From Bacteroidales bacterium (GTDB taxonomy: Bacteria; Bacteroidota; Bacteroidia; Bacteroidales; UBA932): a stretch of 64,000 nucleotides of DNA. How positions within the stretch are numbered: position 1 is the first letter of the stretch; each line of letters begins with the position of its first letter. Below the pieces are notes generated by a model. That model saw only the letters and a program-made list of their open reading frames with translations. It was not told where the DNA came from and did no database searches. Positions 25,350 to 33,974 of the stretch are shown here, piece after piece. The position numbers were made by a program, and so were the translations under genes. The stretch is from contig JAFRRA010000006.1 in assembly GCA_017428325.1 (NCBI GenBank), positions 62,001-126,000 of the forward strand, written 5' to 3'.

Positions 25350-26276
25350 CTAATTCTTTTTTTCAACCGGTATTTCTACTTTCTTTTCCTGCGGCTCAGC
25401 GACTGGTTTGGCTGCGGCCGGAGCGGCAGGTGCAGCTGCAGGCTTCACAACTGCAGGACGCGGAGGGAAGTTGACCTCGTGGATCGCTCCAGTAGGACAT
25501 TCAACCACGCACTTGCGGCACATGCGGCACTTGGTGTAATCTATGTAAGCCAGATTATTTTCAAGTGTAATAGCCTCGAACGGACAGGTCTTGACGCATT
25601 TTCCGCAGCCTATGCAGGCGGCCAGGCAGGCCTTCCTTGCAACAGCGCCCTTGTCCTGGTTGCGGCAAGCCACATAAACTCTCCTGCCCTTAGGACCCTT
25701 GTTGCGAAGTTCTATGATCTGCTTAGGGCAAGCCTTCACGCAGGCTCCGCAGGCAGTACATTTCTCCTCGTCAACTTCAGGAAGTCCGGTCTTCGGGTTA
25801 ATCTTTATAGCATCGAACTTGCAGGCTGCCTCGCAGTCTCCGCGGCCCAGACATCCGAACTTGCAGTCGGTGTCTCCGCCGTACAGCGACGCTATGGTTG
25901 CGCAGGTTGCAAGACCGTCATAGATTGTAGTCTTCTTGCGCTTGTCGCAGGATCCGGAACATCTCACGACAGCAACCTGCGGATCCTTGGCCTCTACTGT
26001 CTGTCCCAGAGCCTCGGCAATCTTCTGCATTACAGGATTGCCGCCCACCGGGCAGCGCAATGATCCAAGTCCTTCTTTTACAGCTGATTCTGCAAAAGCC
26101 CTACAACCCGCCTTGCCGCAACCTCCGCAGTTGGCGCCAGGCAGCAGAGATTCAACGGTGTCGATCCTAGGATCTTCCTCCACTTTGAACTTCTGCGCAA
26201 CAATGTAGAGCACAATCGCCAGCAGCAACCCCAGGATTGCCAGTGTGGCGATAGTAAAGATAATTGTTGTATTCAT
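25350..26276 (-). CDS. rnfB: Rnf complex ferredoxin-like subunit RnfB
   Basis: The 308-residue protein has an N-terminal membrane helix (about 5-28), the CGGCGKAGC cluster (about 50) followed by a fourth cysteine in RCPVGG. Several 4Fe-4S motifs follow, including CTACGACVKACP, CIGCGKCVKTCP and CRMCRKCVVECP. It accepts electrons from reduced ferredoxin. The tail after about residue 270 is an Ala/Pro/Lys/Glu-rich extension longer than in enterobacterial RnfB. It is the first rnf gene and follows rseC closely. Confidence 0.97.
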   Translation of the reverse strand: MNTTIIFTIATLAILGLLLAIVLYIVAQKFKVEEDPRIDTVESLLPGANCGGCGKAGCRAFAESAVKEGLGSLRCPVGGNPVMQKIAEALGQTVEAKDPQVAVVRCSGSCDKRKKTTIYDGLATCATIASLYGGDTDCKFGCLGRGDCEAACKFDAIKINPKTGLPEVDEEKCTACGACVKACPKQIIELRNKGPKGRRVYVACRNQDKGAVARKACLAACIGCGKCVKTCPFEAITLENNLAYIDYTKCRMCRKCVVECPTGAIHEVNFPPRPAVVKPAAAPAAPAAAKPVAEPQEKKVEIPVEKKN

Positions 26277-26280
26277 TAAG

Positions 26281-26718
26281 TTAATTGTTAGTTGTCTCGT
26301 CTAACGGGGATATCGTGAAACAGATACGGCGGCCTATTTTCCCCCTGAAAAGATACAGTATGAAAAAGTACAATGCTATAGCTCCCAGGATGGTAAGGCC
26401 CGTAACCAATTCGCTCACTCCCAAATGTTGCAAATATAACAAAAAGGTTACTAAGATTATCGCGGGAACGGCATAAACAATCCACACGGCTTTCATTCCT
26501 GCGCTTTCCTCCATATTGACGCTGACCTTGTCTCCGACCCTGAAGCGTGAATTGTCCCTGTCCTTGACTTCTATGACCTTGTCCGCCATCTCGGAAGCGG
26601 AGCAAAGGCCGCGGGCATGGCAGGATGCACAGGCGCTGCGGGAGGTGATAGTGACCTTGTAGCCGTCATCCATTACCCCGGAGACCACGCCTTCGTGACC
26701 TATGATACCTTTCTGCAT
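26281..26718 (-). CDS. RseC-family protein (SoxR-reducing-system type)
   Basis: The 145-residue protein has an N-terminal cysteine cluster CASCHARGLC (about 31-40) and two adjacent membrane helices (about 70-115), the RseC/MucC layout. In Bacteroidales such genes commonly sit directly upstream of rnfB, and in Escherichia coli RseC works with Rnf homologues to reduce SoxR. A role as a redox partner of Rnf is therefore likely but inferred. The ATG is at 26718, one base after the stop of the DUF3108 gene. Confidence 0.9.
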   Translation of the reverse strand: MQKGIIGHEGVVSGVMDDGYKVTITSRSACASCHARGLCSASEMADKVIEVKDRDNSRFRVGDKVSVNMEESAGMKAVWIVYAVPAIILVTFLLYLQHLGVSELVTGLTILGAIALYFFILYLFRGKIGRRICFTISPLDETTNN

Positions 26719-26719
26719 T

Positions 26720-27508
26720 TTATTTTATCTTGGAAGTCAGAGGATATTTGTTTCCGGAAACGGAAGACATCCTGCCCTGCACCCTTCCCACAAGAATCGG
26801 GGACTCGAAGAAAACAGGAAACTTGTTCTGGTCATCAGTGATCCAGATATTCATGTCATCCTTGCCGGTGAAAACATTGCCGGCCACAACCTTGACGGCG
26901 AATTTCATTGTCCTGAAAGTTCCAAGGCCCTGGATTTTCTTGTTCTCCTTGCCCTGGTATATGAAATAGATGTTGTAGATTTCCTTGTCTATCGCGAATT
27001 CCAGAGGAACTTTCTTCCCTATCTGGCTTTCATCGAAAGAAAGTGTCCTGCTCTTGAAAAGCAGAGTCAGCATATCCATCGTATTTGCCGTTCCCTTCAG
27101 AAGCGTGTCGAAAGGCTCCCTGTCATATTTCTGTGTGGAGGAATTAATCGTATAGTTCGGATTGAATTTCAAGGTGTTGTTCATACGGTACTTTCCCTCG
27201 GCGGCTTCCCTGTGGAACCTTACCGGACGCAGACTCTTCTCGATGAACCTCGCCTCGAATCTCTCCCTCACCTTGAAGAACACGTCGAAAAACTTGAAAG
27301 TCTTTCCGGTCACAAGCACGTTGTAGCCCCCATTGGAATAAGTGAGGGTACACGTGGCGTCTCCGACATCGGTGATGACACCGCCCCAAGTGTAATTGAG
27401 GATGAACTTCATCTTCTCACCGTCCTGGAACGGATAGTCGTTGTTCTCCTGGGCGAATGCCGGGCAGAACACAGCAAACAATAATGCGAGAGCAACAAGT
27501 CTTTTCAT
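26720..27508 (-). CDS. exported DUF3108 protein
   Basis: The 262-residue protein has a signal peptide (about 1-19, ending CPAFAQ) and the DUF3108 pattern: FQDGEKMKFILNYTWGGV (about 27-44), later ITDDQNKFPVFFES (about 229-242) and a lysine-ending tail. Family members are periplasmic beta-rich proteins of unknown function. It lies between dnaB and rseC in a tight leftward run, with no functional link to either that I can see. Confidence 0.88.
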   Translation of the reverse strand: MKRLVALALLFAVFCPAFAQENNDYPFQDGEKMKFILNYTWGGVITDVGDATCTLTYSNGGYNVLVTGKTFKFFDVFFKVRERFEARFIEKSLRPVRFHREAAEGKYRMNNTLKFNPNYTINSSTQKYDREPFDTLLKGTANTMDMLTLLFKSRTLSFDESQIGKKVPLEFAIDKEIYNIYFIYQGKENKKIQGLGTFRTMKFAVKVVAGNVFTGKDDMNIWITDDQNKFPVFFESPILVGRVQGRMSSVSGNKYPLTSKIK

Positions 27509-27519
27509 TTCAGCAGTCT

Positions 27520-29019
27520 TTAAATACCGTCGTATTCATCTTCGGCTGTGGTACCGAAATCAAAATTCGCTCCACTATTTATCCTTGACTGGAAAGATAT
27601 TGAAGAAGGGATGTTGGAAGATGGTATGTATGTGTCGTTGCGGTCAACGAATTTCATCTGGGAAGCAAGGAACTTGAGTTCAACTTCTCCCGTAGGCCCG
27701 TTACGGTGCTTAGCGATTATAACCTCGGTAAGTCCCTTCTCCACATTCATATCCTCAAGTCCGTAGTATTCAGGACGGTGAAGGAAAAGAACGATGTCCG
27801 CATCCTGCTCTATCGCTCCGGACTCCCTAAGATGGGTGAGCTGAGGTTTCTTCTGGCCTCCTGTGGATGATTCCGCCTGGCGGCTCAGCTGTGCCAGGGC
27901 TATGACCGGAACATCCAGTTCCTTGGCAATCGCCTTCAGGGAACGTGAAATCTCGGCGACTTCCTGCTCGCGGTTACCCTTCAGCTCCTTGCTTCCGGTC
28001 ATAAGCTGCAGGTAGTCGATTATCAGAATCTTCACCCCGCTGGTCTTGACAAGCCTACGGGCCTTGGCCCTGAGATCCGCAATGGACAGGGACGGAGTGT
28101 CGTCTATGTAGATCGGAGCCTCCAGCAGAGGTTTCAGGCTGTCGTCCAGCTGTGTCCAGTCCGCCTGAGTCATCTTGACGCTTCCCTTGATCTTGTCTGA
28201 AGGAAGTCCTGACTCGGCGACCATAAGCCTTTCCAGCAACTGCGTAGGAGCCTGCTCCAGAGAGAAGAACGCTACAGGAATCTTGAAATCCACAGCCATG
28301 TTGCGGGCCATAGTCAGCACGAACGCCGTTTTTCCCATTCCTGGACGTCCGGCTATGATCACGAGGTCTGAAGGATGCCAGCCGTAAGTGACTTTGTCCA
28401 GTGCCATATATCCGCTCTGCAGACCGGTCTGGCCGCCCTTGCTCTGCAATTCCTCAAGGCTGTCCAGCTTTGTCTTAATAATCTCGGCGATTGACTGCTC
28501 CTTGCGGCTCATGTTTTTCTCGGAAAGCTCGAACAGTCTCTGCTGCAGAGAATTCAGAAGGTCATCCACAGGCTCGCTCTCATCGTAGGATTTACGCAGG
28601 GAGTCGTTGGTTATGGTTATCATCTCCCTCTGGATGAATTTGTCCACAAGAATCTTGGCATAGTAATTCACGTGAACGGCCGCACCTATGTCCGATGTCA
28701 GGCGGGTCAGGTAATCCAGACCTCCGGCGGCGTCAAAATCCCCGTTAAACTTCAGCCTTTCGGCCACGGTCATCATATCCACCGGCTGGGAGGCGTTGCT
28801 GAGATGGGTTATCGCCTTGAACACAAGCCTGTTCTCGGGCTTATAGAAGCATTCCTCCTGCAGAACCGTCATAAGTTCCTCCACAATGTCCTGGTCCAGC
28901 ATCATCGCTCCCAGGACCGAGGCCTCCACTTCCGGTGCCTGAGGCACTTTCATCCCGTGCTGCATCGCCGAGACCTCAAGGTCAACCTCTCCTTTCCTGT
29001 TTTTCACTGTCTTTGCCAT
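27520..29019 (-). CDS. dnaB: replicative DNA helicase DnaB
   Basis: The 499-residue protein has the DnaB N-terminal domain (PQAPEVEASVLGAMMLD near residue 27), the linker and a RecA-like C-terminal helicase domain. Walker A is AGRPGMGKTA (about 221), followed by KILIIDYLQLMTG (about 331) and GAIEQDADIV (about 402). It unwinds DNA ahead of the replication fork as a hexamer and loads primase. There is no intein. The ATG at 29019 was preferred to a TTG two codons upstream. It begins six bases after the aminotransferase stop. Confidence 0.97.
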   Translation of the reverse strand: MAKTVKNRKGEVDLEVSAMQHGMKVPQAPEVEASVLGAMMLDQDIVEELMTVLQEECFYKPENRLVFKAITHLSNASQPVDMMTVAERLKFNGDFDAAGGLDYLTRLTSDIGAAVHVNYYAKILVDKFIQREMITITNDSLRKSYDESEPVDDLLNSLQQRLFELSEKNMSRKEQSIAEIIKTKLDSLEELQSKGGQTGLQSGYMALDKVTYGWHPSDLVIIAGRPGMGKTAFVLTMARNMAVDFKIPVAFFSLEQAPTQLLERLMVAESGLPSDKIKGSVKMTQADWTQLDDSLKPLLEAPIYIDDTPSLSIADLRAKARRLVKTSGVKILIIDYLQLMTGSKELKGNREQEVAEISRSLKAIAKELDVPVIALAQLSRQAESSTGGQKKPQLTHLRESGAIEQDADIVLFLHRPEYYGLEDMNVEKGLTEVIIAKHRNGPTGEVELKFLASQMKFVDRNDTYIPSSNIPSSISFQSRINSGANFDFGTTAEDEYDGI

Positions 29020-29025
29020 AAACAA

Positions 29026-30228
29026 TTATTCTCCCAGTTTGTCCAAAGCCCTCCTAACCGCCTGGATTCCAATCTCTATTTCCTCGTCCGAAATGCACAG
29101 CGGAGGGGCTATCCTGAAAGATGTGGGCTGGAACAGAAACCAGTCTGTAATCACGCCCTCATCGAGAAGTAAATATAGCACTTTTTTCGCCAACTCCTCA
29201 CTGCCCAGATCCACCGCTATAAGCAGACCAGCCGCACGTATCTCCTTTACAGCCGGATGGGATTTCAGGGCATTCACTATTTTCTCCGATTTCCTCTCCA
29301 CATCGTCAACCCAGTCTTTCTCCAGCAGCAGCCTCAGCGACGCAAGGGCAGCCGCACAGCATACCGGATGGCCACCGAACGTGGTAATGTGCCCCAGAGG
29401 GGGATCCGTCTGCCAGCACTTCATCCTTTCCTGCGAGGTTACCATCGCCCCAAGAGGCATCCCGCCTCCCAGAGCCTTTGCCAGGGTCAGGATATCCGGA
29501 ACCACTCCGTATTTCTGGAACGCGAACATCTTCCCGGTACGGCCGAATCCGGTCTGGACCTCGTCAAAAATCAGCAGGGCACCCGTTTCGTCGCATCTTT
29601 GACGCAAAGCTTCCAGGAAACCGGGCTTCGGGATCTGCACTCCGCCTTCTCCCTGAACCGGCTCCACTATCACCGCGGCTGTCTCGTTGGTTATCACTGA
29701 AAGGGAATCTGTGTCGTTGAAAACAAAATGGTCCACCATCGGAAGGAGAGGGCGGAAAGCCCCCTTGAATTCTTCGCTGTCCATCAGGCTCATGGCTCCC
29801 TGGGTGCTGCCGTGGTAGGCGTTGCGGCAGGAAGCTATCCTGCGGCGGCGGGTGATTCTCTTGGCAAGCTTTATCGCAGCCTCGTTAGCCTCGCTTCCGC
29901 TGTTGACGTAATAGACGCTCTGGAGATTCTCCGGAAGTATGGAGCACAGGAGAGTGGCGTGCTCCACCTGCGGGGACTCTATCATTTCCCCATAGACCAT
30001 TAGATGGGCATAATTGTCCATCTGCGCCTTGACGGCATCTATGACCTCTTTCCTGGCATGGCCCACGTTGCTGACGGAGACTCCTGAAATGAAATCCAGA
30101 TATCTTCTGGTCTCCGAATACAGAAAAACACCCTCTGCCTTCACTATCCTTAAGCCTAGCGGGGAAGAGGATGTCTGTCCTACATGCCTGAAGAAGAGGT
30201 CCCTTAAAGTATAGGAGCCTTGCTTCAT
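29026..30228 (-). CDS. class III PLP-dependent aminotransferase (acetylornithine/aspartate aminotransferase-family type)
   Basis: The 400-residue protein has the class III aminotransferase signature: NSGSEANEAAIKLAK (about 109-123), IFDEVQTGFGRTG (about 218-230) and the PLP lysine in LTLAKALGGG (about 251). Such enzymes transfer amino groups to or from omega-amino substrates such as acetylornithine or ornithine. No other arginine gene is adjacent, so the substrate cannot be set. It follows the zinc-ribbon gene after 13 bases. Confidence 0.88.
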   Translation of the reverse strand: MKQGSYTLRDLFFRHVGQTSSSPLGLRIVKAEGVFLYSETRRYLDFISGVSVSNVGHARKEVIDAVKAQMDNYAHLMVYGEMIESPQVEHATLLCSILPENLQSVYYVNSGSEANEAAIKLAKRITRRRRIASCRNAYHGSTQGAMSLMDSEEFKGAFRPLLPMVDHFVFNDTDSLSVITNETAAVIVEPVQGEGGVQIPKPGFLEALRQRCDETGALLIFDEVQTGFGRTGKMFAFQKYGVVPDILTLAKALGGGMPLGAMVTSQERMKCWQTDPPLGHITTFGGHPVCCAAALASLRLLLEKDWVDDVERKSEKIVNALKSHPAVKEIRAAGLLIAVDLGSEELAKKVLYLLLDEGVITDWFLFQPTSFRIAPPLCISDEEIEIGIQAVRRALDKLGE

Positions 30229-30241
30229 CGATGATGATCGT

Positions 30242-31102
30242 TTATTTCTTCTTTGCTGTCTTCTTTGCAGGTTTTGCCTCCTCTGCCTGAGGGGCGTCTT
30301 CCTCTGCGAAACGGGAACTTACAAGGATTCTTCCGCAGTATTCGCAAACCACAATCTTACGGCTCTCGTCTATGTCTATCTGCCTCTGAGGCGGAATCTT
30401 GTTGAAGCAGCCGCCGCAAGCTCCCCTGACAACGGTAACAACCGCCATCTTGTTGCGTACGTTGGTTCTCACCTTCTCGTAAGCGGCCAGCATCCTGGCG
30501 TCTATCTGATCCTGATAACCCTTGCTCTCTTCCTGAAGTTTCTCAACCTCCTTCTCGGTCTCTTTCTCTATGTTTTCCAGCTCCTTGCGCTTTGCTTCGA
30601 GATCTGCCTCGCGGCCTTTGATCTCCTCACCCACGAGAGCCAGTTCCTCTTTCTTGGTCACCAGATTCTTGGCACCGTCATTGGCTCTCTTCTCGGCCAG
30701 CTGGACTTCCAGCTGCTGGAATTCTATCTCCTTGGAAATGGACTCGAACTCGCGGTTGTTGCGGACGTTGTTACGCTGCTGCTCGTACTTCTTGATAGCC
30801 ATACGGCTCTCTTCCATCTCGTTCTTCTTGCTGGCGATGAAGTTCTCTATCTCCTTTATTTCTTTCTGGATAGCGGCTTGCTTGGTCTTCAGGCCGGCCA
30901 CCTCGTCCTCAAGGTCCCTGACCTCCAGTGGAAGCTCTCCGCGGAGAAGGTAAATGGAATCTATCTTTGAGTCAGTCTGCTGGAGTTTGTAAAGAAGATG
31001 GAGCTTCTTTTCCATTTCCAACGCGTCTGCGTTCTTTGTTGAAATCTGCAGGGAGGTGAAAGTCTCCCCGCTCAATGCAGGATTTTTCTTTGTAGTTGCC
31101 AT
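30242..31102 (-). CDS. coiled-coil protein with C4-type zinc ribbon
   Basis: The 286-residue protein is a long coiled coil from about residue 25 to 215 (rich in Glu, Lys, Leu heptads). It ends in a zinc ribbon with CGGCFNKIPPQ (about 230) and VCEYCGRILV (about 252), then an Ala/Lys tail. This matches the CT398-type zf-RING_7 family, which is widespread and poorly characterised. It lies directly downstream of the Nif3-type gene (one base), a conserved neighbourhood in Bacteroidota. Confidence 0.9.
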   Translation of the reverse strand: MATTKKNPALSGETFTSLQISTKNADALEMEKKLHLLYKLQQTDSKIDSIYLLRGELPLEVRDLEDEVAGLKTKQAAIQKEIKEIENFIASKKNEMEESRMAIKKYEQQRNNVRNNREFESISKEIEFQQLEVQLAEKRANDGAKNLVTKKEELALVGEEIKGREADLEAKRKELENIEKETEKEVEKLQEESKGYQDQIDARMLAAYEKVRTNVRNKMAVVTVVRGACGGCFNKIPPQRQIDIDESRKIVVCEYCGRILVSSRFAEEDAPQAEEAKPAKKTAKKK

Positions 31103-31103
31103 A

Positions 31104-31886
31104 TTAAAAATAAAATATCGGGCTCGTGTCAGCCTCGCTCAAATGGGTTGCAAATTTAGGAAAATTTTTCTTAACAATGGATTCCAAAAGGCTTATCGCC
31201 GGAAGTTCGCTGAAATGATGCCCCAGGTCCATGACCATGAAACCTTCCGGACAATAGAAATTATGATGGGTCACATCTCCGGTCAGAAGCACCTGCGCTC
31301 CCTTTGCAACTGCGTCTGGGGTAGAGCCTTGCCCGCCTCCGCTGCTTACGGCCACACGGGTTATGCCACCCTTGAGTGGTTCTGACGTGCGTACTGCCGG
31401 AGCCCCGAACGCCTTCTTTGTCTGCGAGATAAGTTTTGCGCAAGTCAAAGGCTTTGGCAGGTTGCCCACAACTCCGAATCCGTCATCGCTGAGCGGAATG
31501 CAGTCCTTAAGCCCCATCTTCTGCGCCATTATGTCGTTGAGTCCTCCCTTCGCCCTGTCCAGAGGAGTATGGGAGGAATATACGGTTATCCCGTGCCTTA
31601 TGGCCAGCATTATGGTGTCTGAACGGGGATCCCCTTCCAGGATGGAAAGGCAAGGCTTGTGCACTATCAGCGGATGATGGGTTATTATCATGTCACACCT
31701 CTTCTCCACAGCTTCCTTCACCACTTCAAGGGAACAATTCAGCGCTATCAGCGCCTTATGCACCTCCGCATTGGGATTGCCTATGGTAAAACCGCTGTTG
31801 TCCCACTCCGCCTGGGTTGCCAGGGGAGCAAATCCTTCTATTGCCTCAGCGATATCAGAGGCTTTGATTTTCTGTGATTTGCGCAT
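31104..31886 (-). CDS. Nif3-like dinuclear metal-binding protein
   Basis: The 260-residue protein shows the Nif3 metal-site pattern: EWDNSGFTIG (about 28), ITHHPLIVHK (about 68) and GDVTHHNF (about 219). It probably forms a hexamer with two metals per active site, like GTP cyclohydrolase-type Nif3 proteins, but the reaction is unknown. The ATG at 31886 (MRKSQKIKASD) was preferred over a TTG eleven codons upstream; with this start it overlaps the MerR gene by 32 bases, which suggests coupled translation. Confidence 0.88.
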   Translation of the reverse strand: MRKSQKIKASDIAEAIEGFAPLATQAEWDNSGFTIGNPNAEVHKALIALNCSLEVVKEAVEKRCDMIITHHPLIVHKPCLSILEGDPRSDTIMLAIRHGITVYSSHTPLDRAKGGLNDIMAQKMGLKDCIPLSDDGFGVVGNLPKPLTCAKLISQTKKAFGAPAVRTSEPLKGGITRVAVSSGGGQGSTPDAVAKGAQVLLTGDVTHHNFYCPEGFMVMDLGHHFSELPAISLLESIVKKNFPKFATHLSEADTSPIFYF

Positions 31887-32241
31887 CTTCCGGATAATCT
31901 TCAGGAGTATCGTCTTCAAGGTCTTCGGAGACAGCCAGAAGCTTGGCCTTGATTGAACGAAGCCTATCTATGACCTCCAGTTTGCGGTCCGTTGGAGATA
32001 GATTCTGCTTCATCCTCTGGCGGGCGCCCTCGAGTGTCATCCCGCTTTCCTTTACAAGGTGATGGATCATCTTGAATGTCTCCACGTCCTTCTGCGTGAA
32101 GAACCTGTTGCCCTTCTTGTTGCGTACTGGCTTTATGAACTGCGGAAAATTGTCAGACCAGAACCTGACCAGAGACGTGCTTTCTCCAAGTATCTTGGAG
32201 ACCTCTCCGATTGTGTAATATAGCTTGCTGCCTTCCTCCAT
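31855..32241 (-). CDS. MerR-family transcriptional regulator
   Basis: The 128-residue protein has a MerR helix-turn-helix at the N-terminus (YYTIGEVSKILGESTSLVRFW, about 8-28), a wing (NRFFTQKDVETF) and a short helical C-terminus. It has no ligand-binding domain or metal-binding cysteines, so the effector is not evident. The ATG at 32241 (MEEGSKLYY) was chosen over a TTG three codons upstream. The same neighbourhood with M23 peptidase genes and alaS is familiar in Bacteroidota. Confidence 0.88.
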   Translation of the reverse strand: MEEGSKLYYTIGEVSKILGESTSLVRFWSDNFPQFIKPVRNKKGNRFFTQKDVETFKMIHHLVKESGMTLEGARQRMKQNLSPTDRKLEVIDRLRSIKAKLLAVSEDLEDDTPEDYPEDAQITENQSL

Positions 32242-32269
32242 ACCCTGCAAAAATAATCAAGTTGGAAGA

Positions 32270-33109
32270 TTAATCCAAAGACTGGCCGCTGTTTTCCGCC
32301 TTGTGCAGAGCGTGGGAGTATTCTTCAGGTTTCAGAGAAGCAAAGAACCAGCACACAGGATTTGCACGCTTGCCGTTGAACAGGACTTCATAATGCAGAT
32401 GAGGGGCTATGGTTTTTCCAGTAAGTCCGACACAGGCTATCCTGTCTCCGCGGCTGAGGGTATCTCCTCTCTTGACCGCAATGCTGTCCAAATGGCAGTA
32501 ACGTGTAGTGTATCCGTTAAGATGATCCAGTTCCACAATGTCTCCCTCAGTACGGTCGCGCATTATGGTCGTGACAACACCTTCCGCCGGGGCTATGACC
32601 TTGCTTCCGGCTTCTGCAGAGATATCTACACCGGAGTGCCATACCACGCTCTTTATCAGAGGATTCATCTTGCGCCCCAAAGATGCGCTTATGCTCTCTA
32701 TGCCGCATCCCTCAACCGGGATTATCGACGGAATGTTCTCCTGGCTGGAGCCGAGATATGAGAGATTGCTGCGGATGGAATCTATGGACACTTCCACATC
32801 CCTGGCCATCGCAAGGGCGGTGGCCAAATCAATGTCCTGTCCCACATCTTCCCTGTAAAGGTCCTTTGCCGGATCCGCCCCGAATATTGACCGGTAGATT
32901 CCGGCATCCCTTTCCTGAAGAGACTTCAGATTCCCGTTCAGAGTGACGAATTTCGCATCCATGGTGTCCAGGTATTTGGCCCTGACGCGGTTTTCCTTCA
33001 GCAGGCGGGCCTCATCGCCGAAGTAAATTATATTGGCACCCAGCACATAATAGATCACAGCCAGGGAAATGCTGGCCAGAAAATACATTAAAATTCTCTT
33101 CCAGTTCAT
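32270..33109 (-). CDS. membrane-anchored M23 (LytM-type) peptidase, paralogue 1
   Basis: The 279-residue protein has an N-terminal membrane helix (about 9-26), a short helical region (about 34-100) and a C-terminal M23 domain. The zinc residues are kept: HSGVDIS (about 166-172) and PHLHYEVLF (about 236-244). It should cleave peptidoglycan cross-links or glycine bonds, or regulate such enzymes. The start overlaps the stop of the upstream M23 gene by four bases (ATGA), a clear sign of coupled translation and of an ancient tandem duplication. Confidence 0.9.
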   Translation of the reverse strand: MNWKRILMYFLASISLAVIYYVLGANIIYFGDEARLLKENRVRAKYLDTMDAKFVTLNGNLKSLQERDAGIYRSIFGADPAKDLYREDVGQDIDLATALAMARDVEVSIDSIRSNLSYLGSSQENIPSIIPVEGCGIESISASLGRKMNPLIKSVVWHSGVDISAEAGSKVIAPAEGVVTTIMRDRTEGDIVELDHLNGYTTRYCHLDSIAVKRGDTLSRGDRIACVGLTGKTIAPHLHYEVLFNGKRANPVCWFFASLKPEEYSHALHKAENSGQSLD

Positions 33110-33927
33110 TTTTTCCCCTCCTTTACAAGACGTTCATATTCTTCAGCACCCATCTCGGAGTCAAAGAAGTTCAGAGGATTGACCTTCTTTCCCATATATT
33201 CCACCTCATAATGCAGATGCGGGCCGGTGCTCTTGCCCGTACTTCCCACATAGCCTATCATATCCCCTCTCTTTACACGGTCACCGACGTGGACGATTGT
33301 GCTCTTCAGATGGGCGTAGCGGCTCTTGTAGCCGAAACCGTGGTTGATTACTATCTCGTTGCCGTATCCGGTGAACTTTATGTCCACCTTCTCCACAACA
33401 CCGTCTCCGGTTGCAAACACGTGAATCCCCTCCTTTCCGGCAAGGTCCACGCCGGTATGCACCTTGGCGTCTCCGCTCATAGGGTCGCTTCTGACGCCGA
33501 ACCTGCTGGTCATATGTATCTGGTCCAGGAACAGTGGCGGGATGGACGGCACGCAGGATGACATCTTTCCGGCACTCTCGGATATGGGCTCAATCTCGTC
33601 GTAACTCTTGCCCTGACTCTCCGCAAGCGAGAAAAGCTGGTCCATCCCTCCGGTCAGGAACTGGGGGAAAGATGCCGGCTCCATTCCGAAAGCAGGACGG
33701 TAGATATTGTTATCCCTTTCCTGAAGTTCGTCCAGGACAGCGAACGCATGACGCATCTTGCTCTCGATTTCCTTCTGCCGGATATCCAGCATAGCAGACC
33801 TTTCTTCCAGCTGACGGCGTCTCGGAGTCTTGATTCCAAAGACACAGAACAGCAGGACATAGTAAAGGGCAAAGGCTGCCAGGCTGAGAATGAATAACTT
33901 TAATATGCTGTTATTGAATTTCGCCAA
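33106..33927 (-). CDS. membrane-anchored M23 (LytM-type) peptidase, paralogue 2
   Basis: The 273-residue protein repeats the layout of its downstream neighbour: membrane helix (about 9-30), helical coiled segment (about 35-75) and M23 domain with HTGVDLAG (about 165-172) and [11 protein letters not shown] (about 234-244). The zinc ligands are intact. The frame opens with TTG (33927); the first in-frame ATG is after the membrane helix, so TTG is needed to keep it. The gene is the first of the long leftward array and is divergent from alaS with a 47-base spacer. Confidence 0.88.
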   Translation of the reverse strand: MAKFNNSILKLFILSLAAFALYYVLLFCVFGIKTPRRRQLEERSAMLDIRQKEIESKMRHAFAVLDELQERDNNIYRPAFGMEPASFPQFLTGGMDQLFSLAESQGKSYDEIEPISESAGKMSSCVPSIPPLFLDQIHMTSRFGVRSDPMSGDAKVHTGVDLAGKEGIHVFATGDGVVEKVDIKFTGYGNEIVINHGFGYKSRYAHLKSTIVHVGDRVKRGDMIGYVGSTGKSTGPHLHYEVEYMGKKVNPLNFFDSEMGAEEYERLVKEGKK

Positions 33928-33934
33928 TAAATGT

Positions 33935-33942
33935 TATTTTTG
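33935..33942 (+). promoter_or_regulatory. alaS promoter element TATTTTTG
   Basis: A TAnnTTTG match lies 32 bases before the alaS ATG and eight bases from the opposing TTG start of the M23 gene, so the two promoters must share the short spacer. Confidence 0.5.
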
Positions 33943-33974
33943 TACGATTTGCACTAACTGCAAAAACCGTACTA

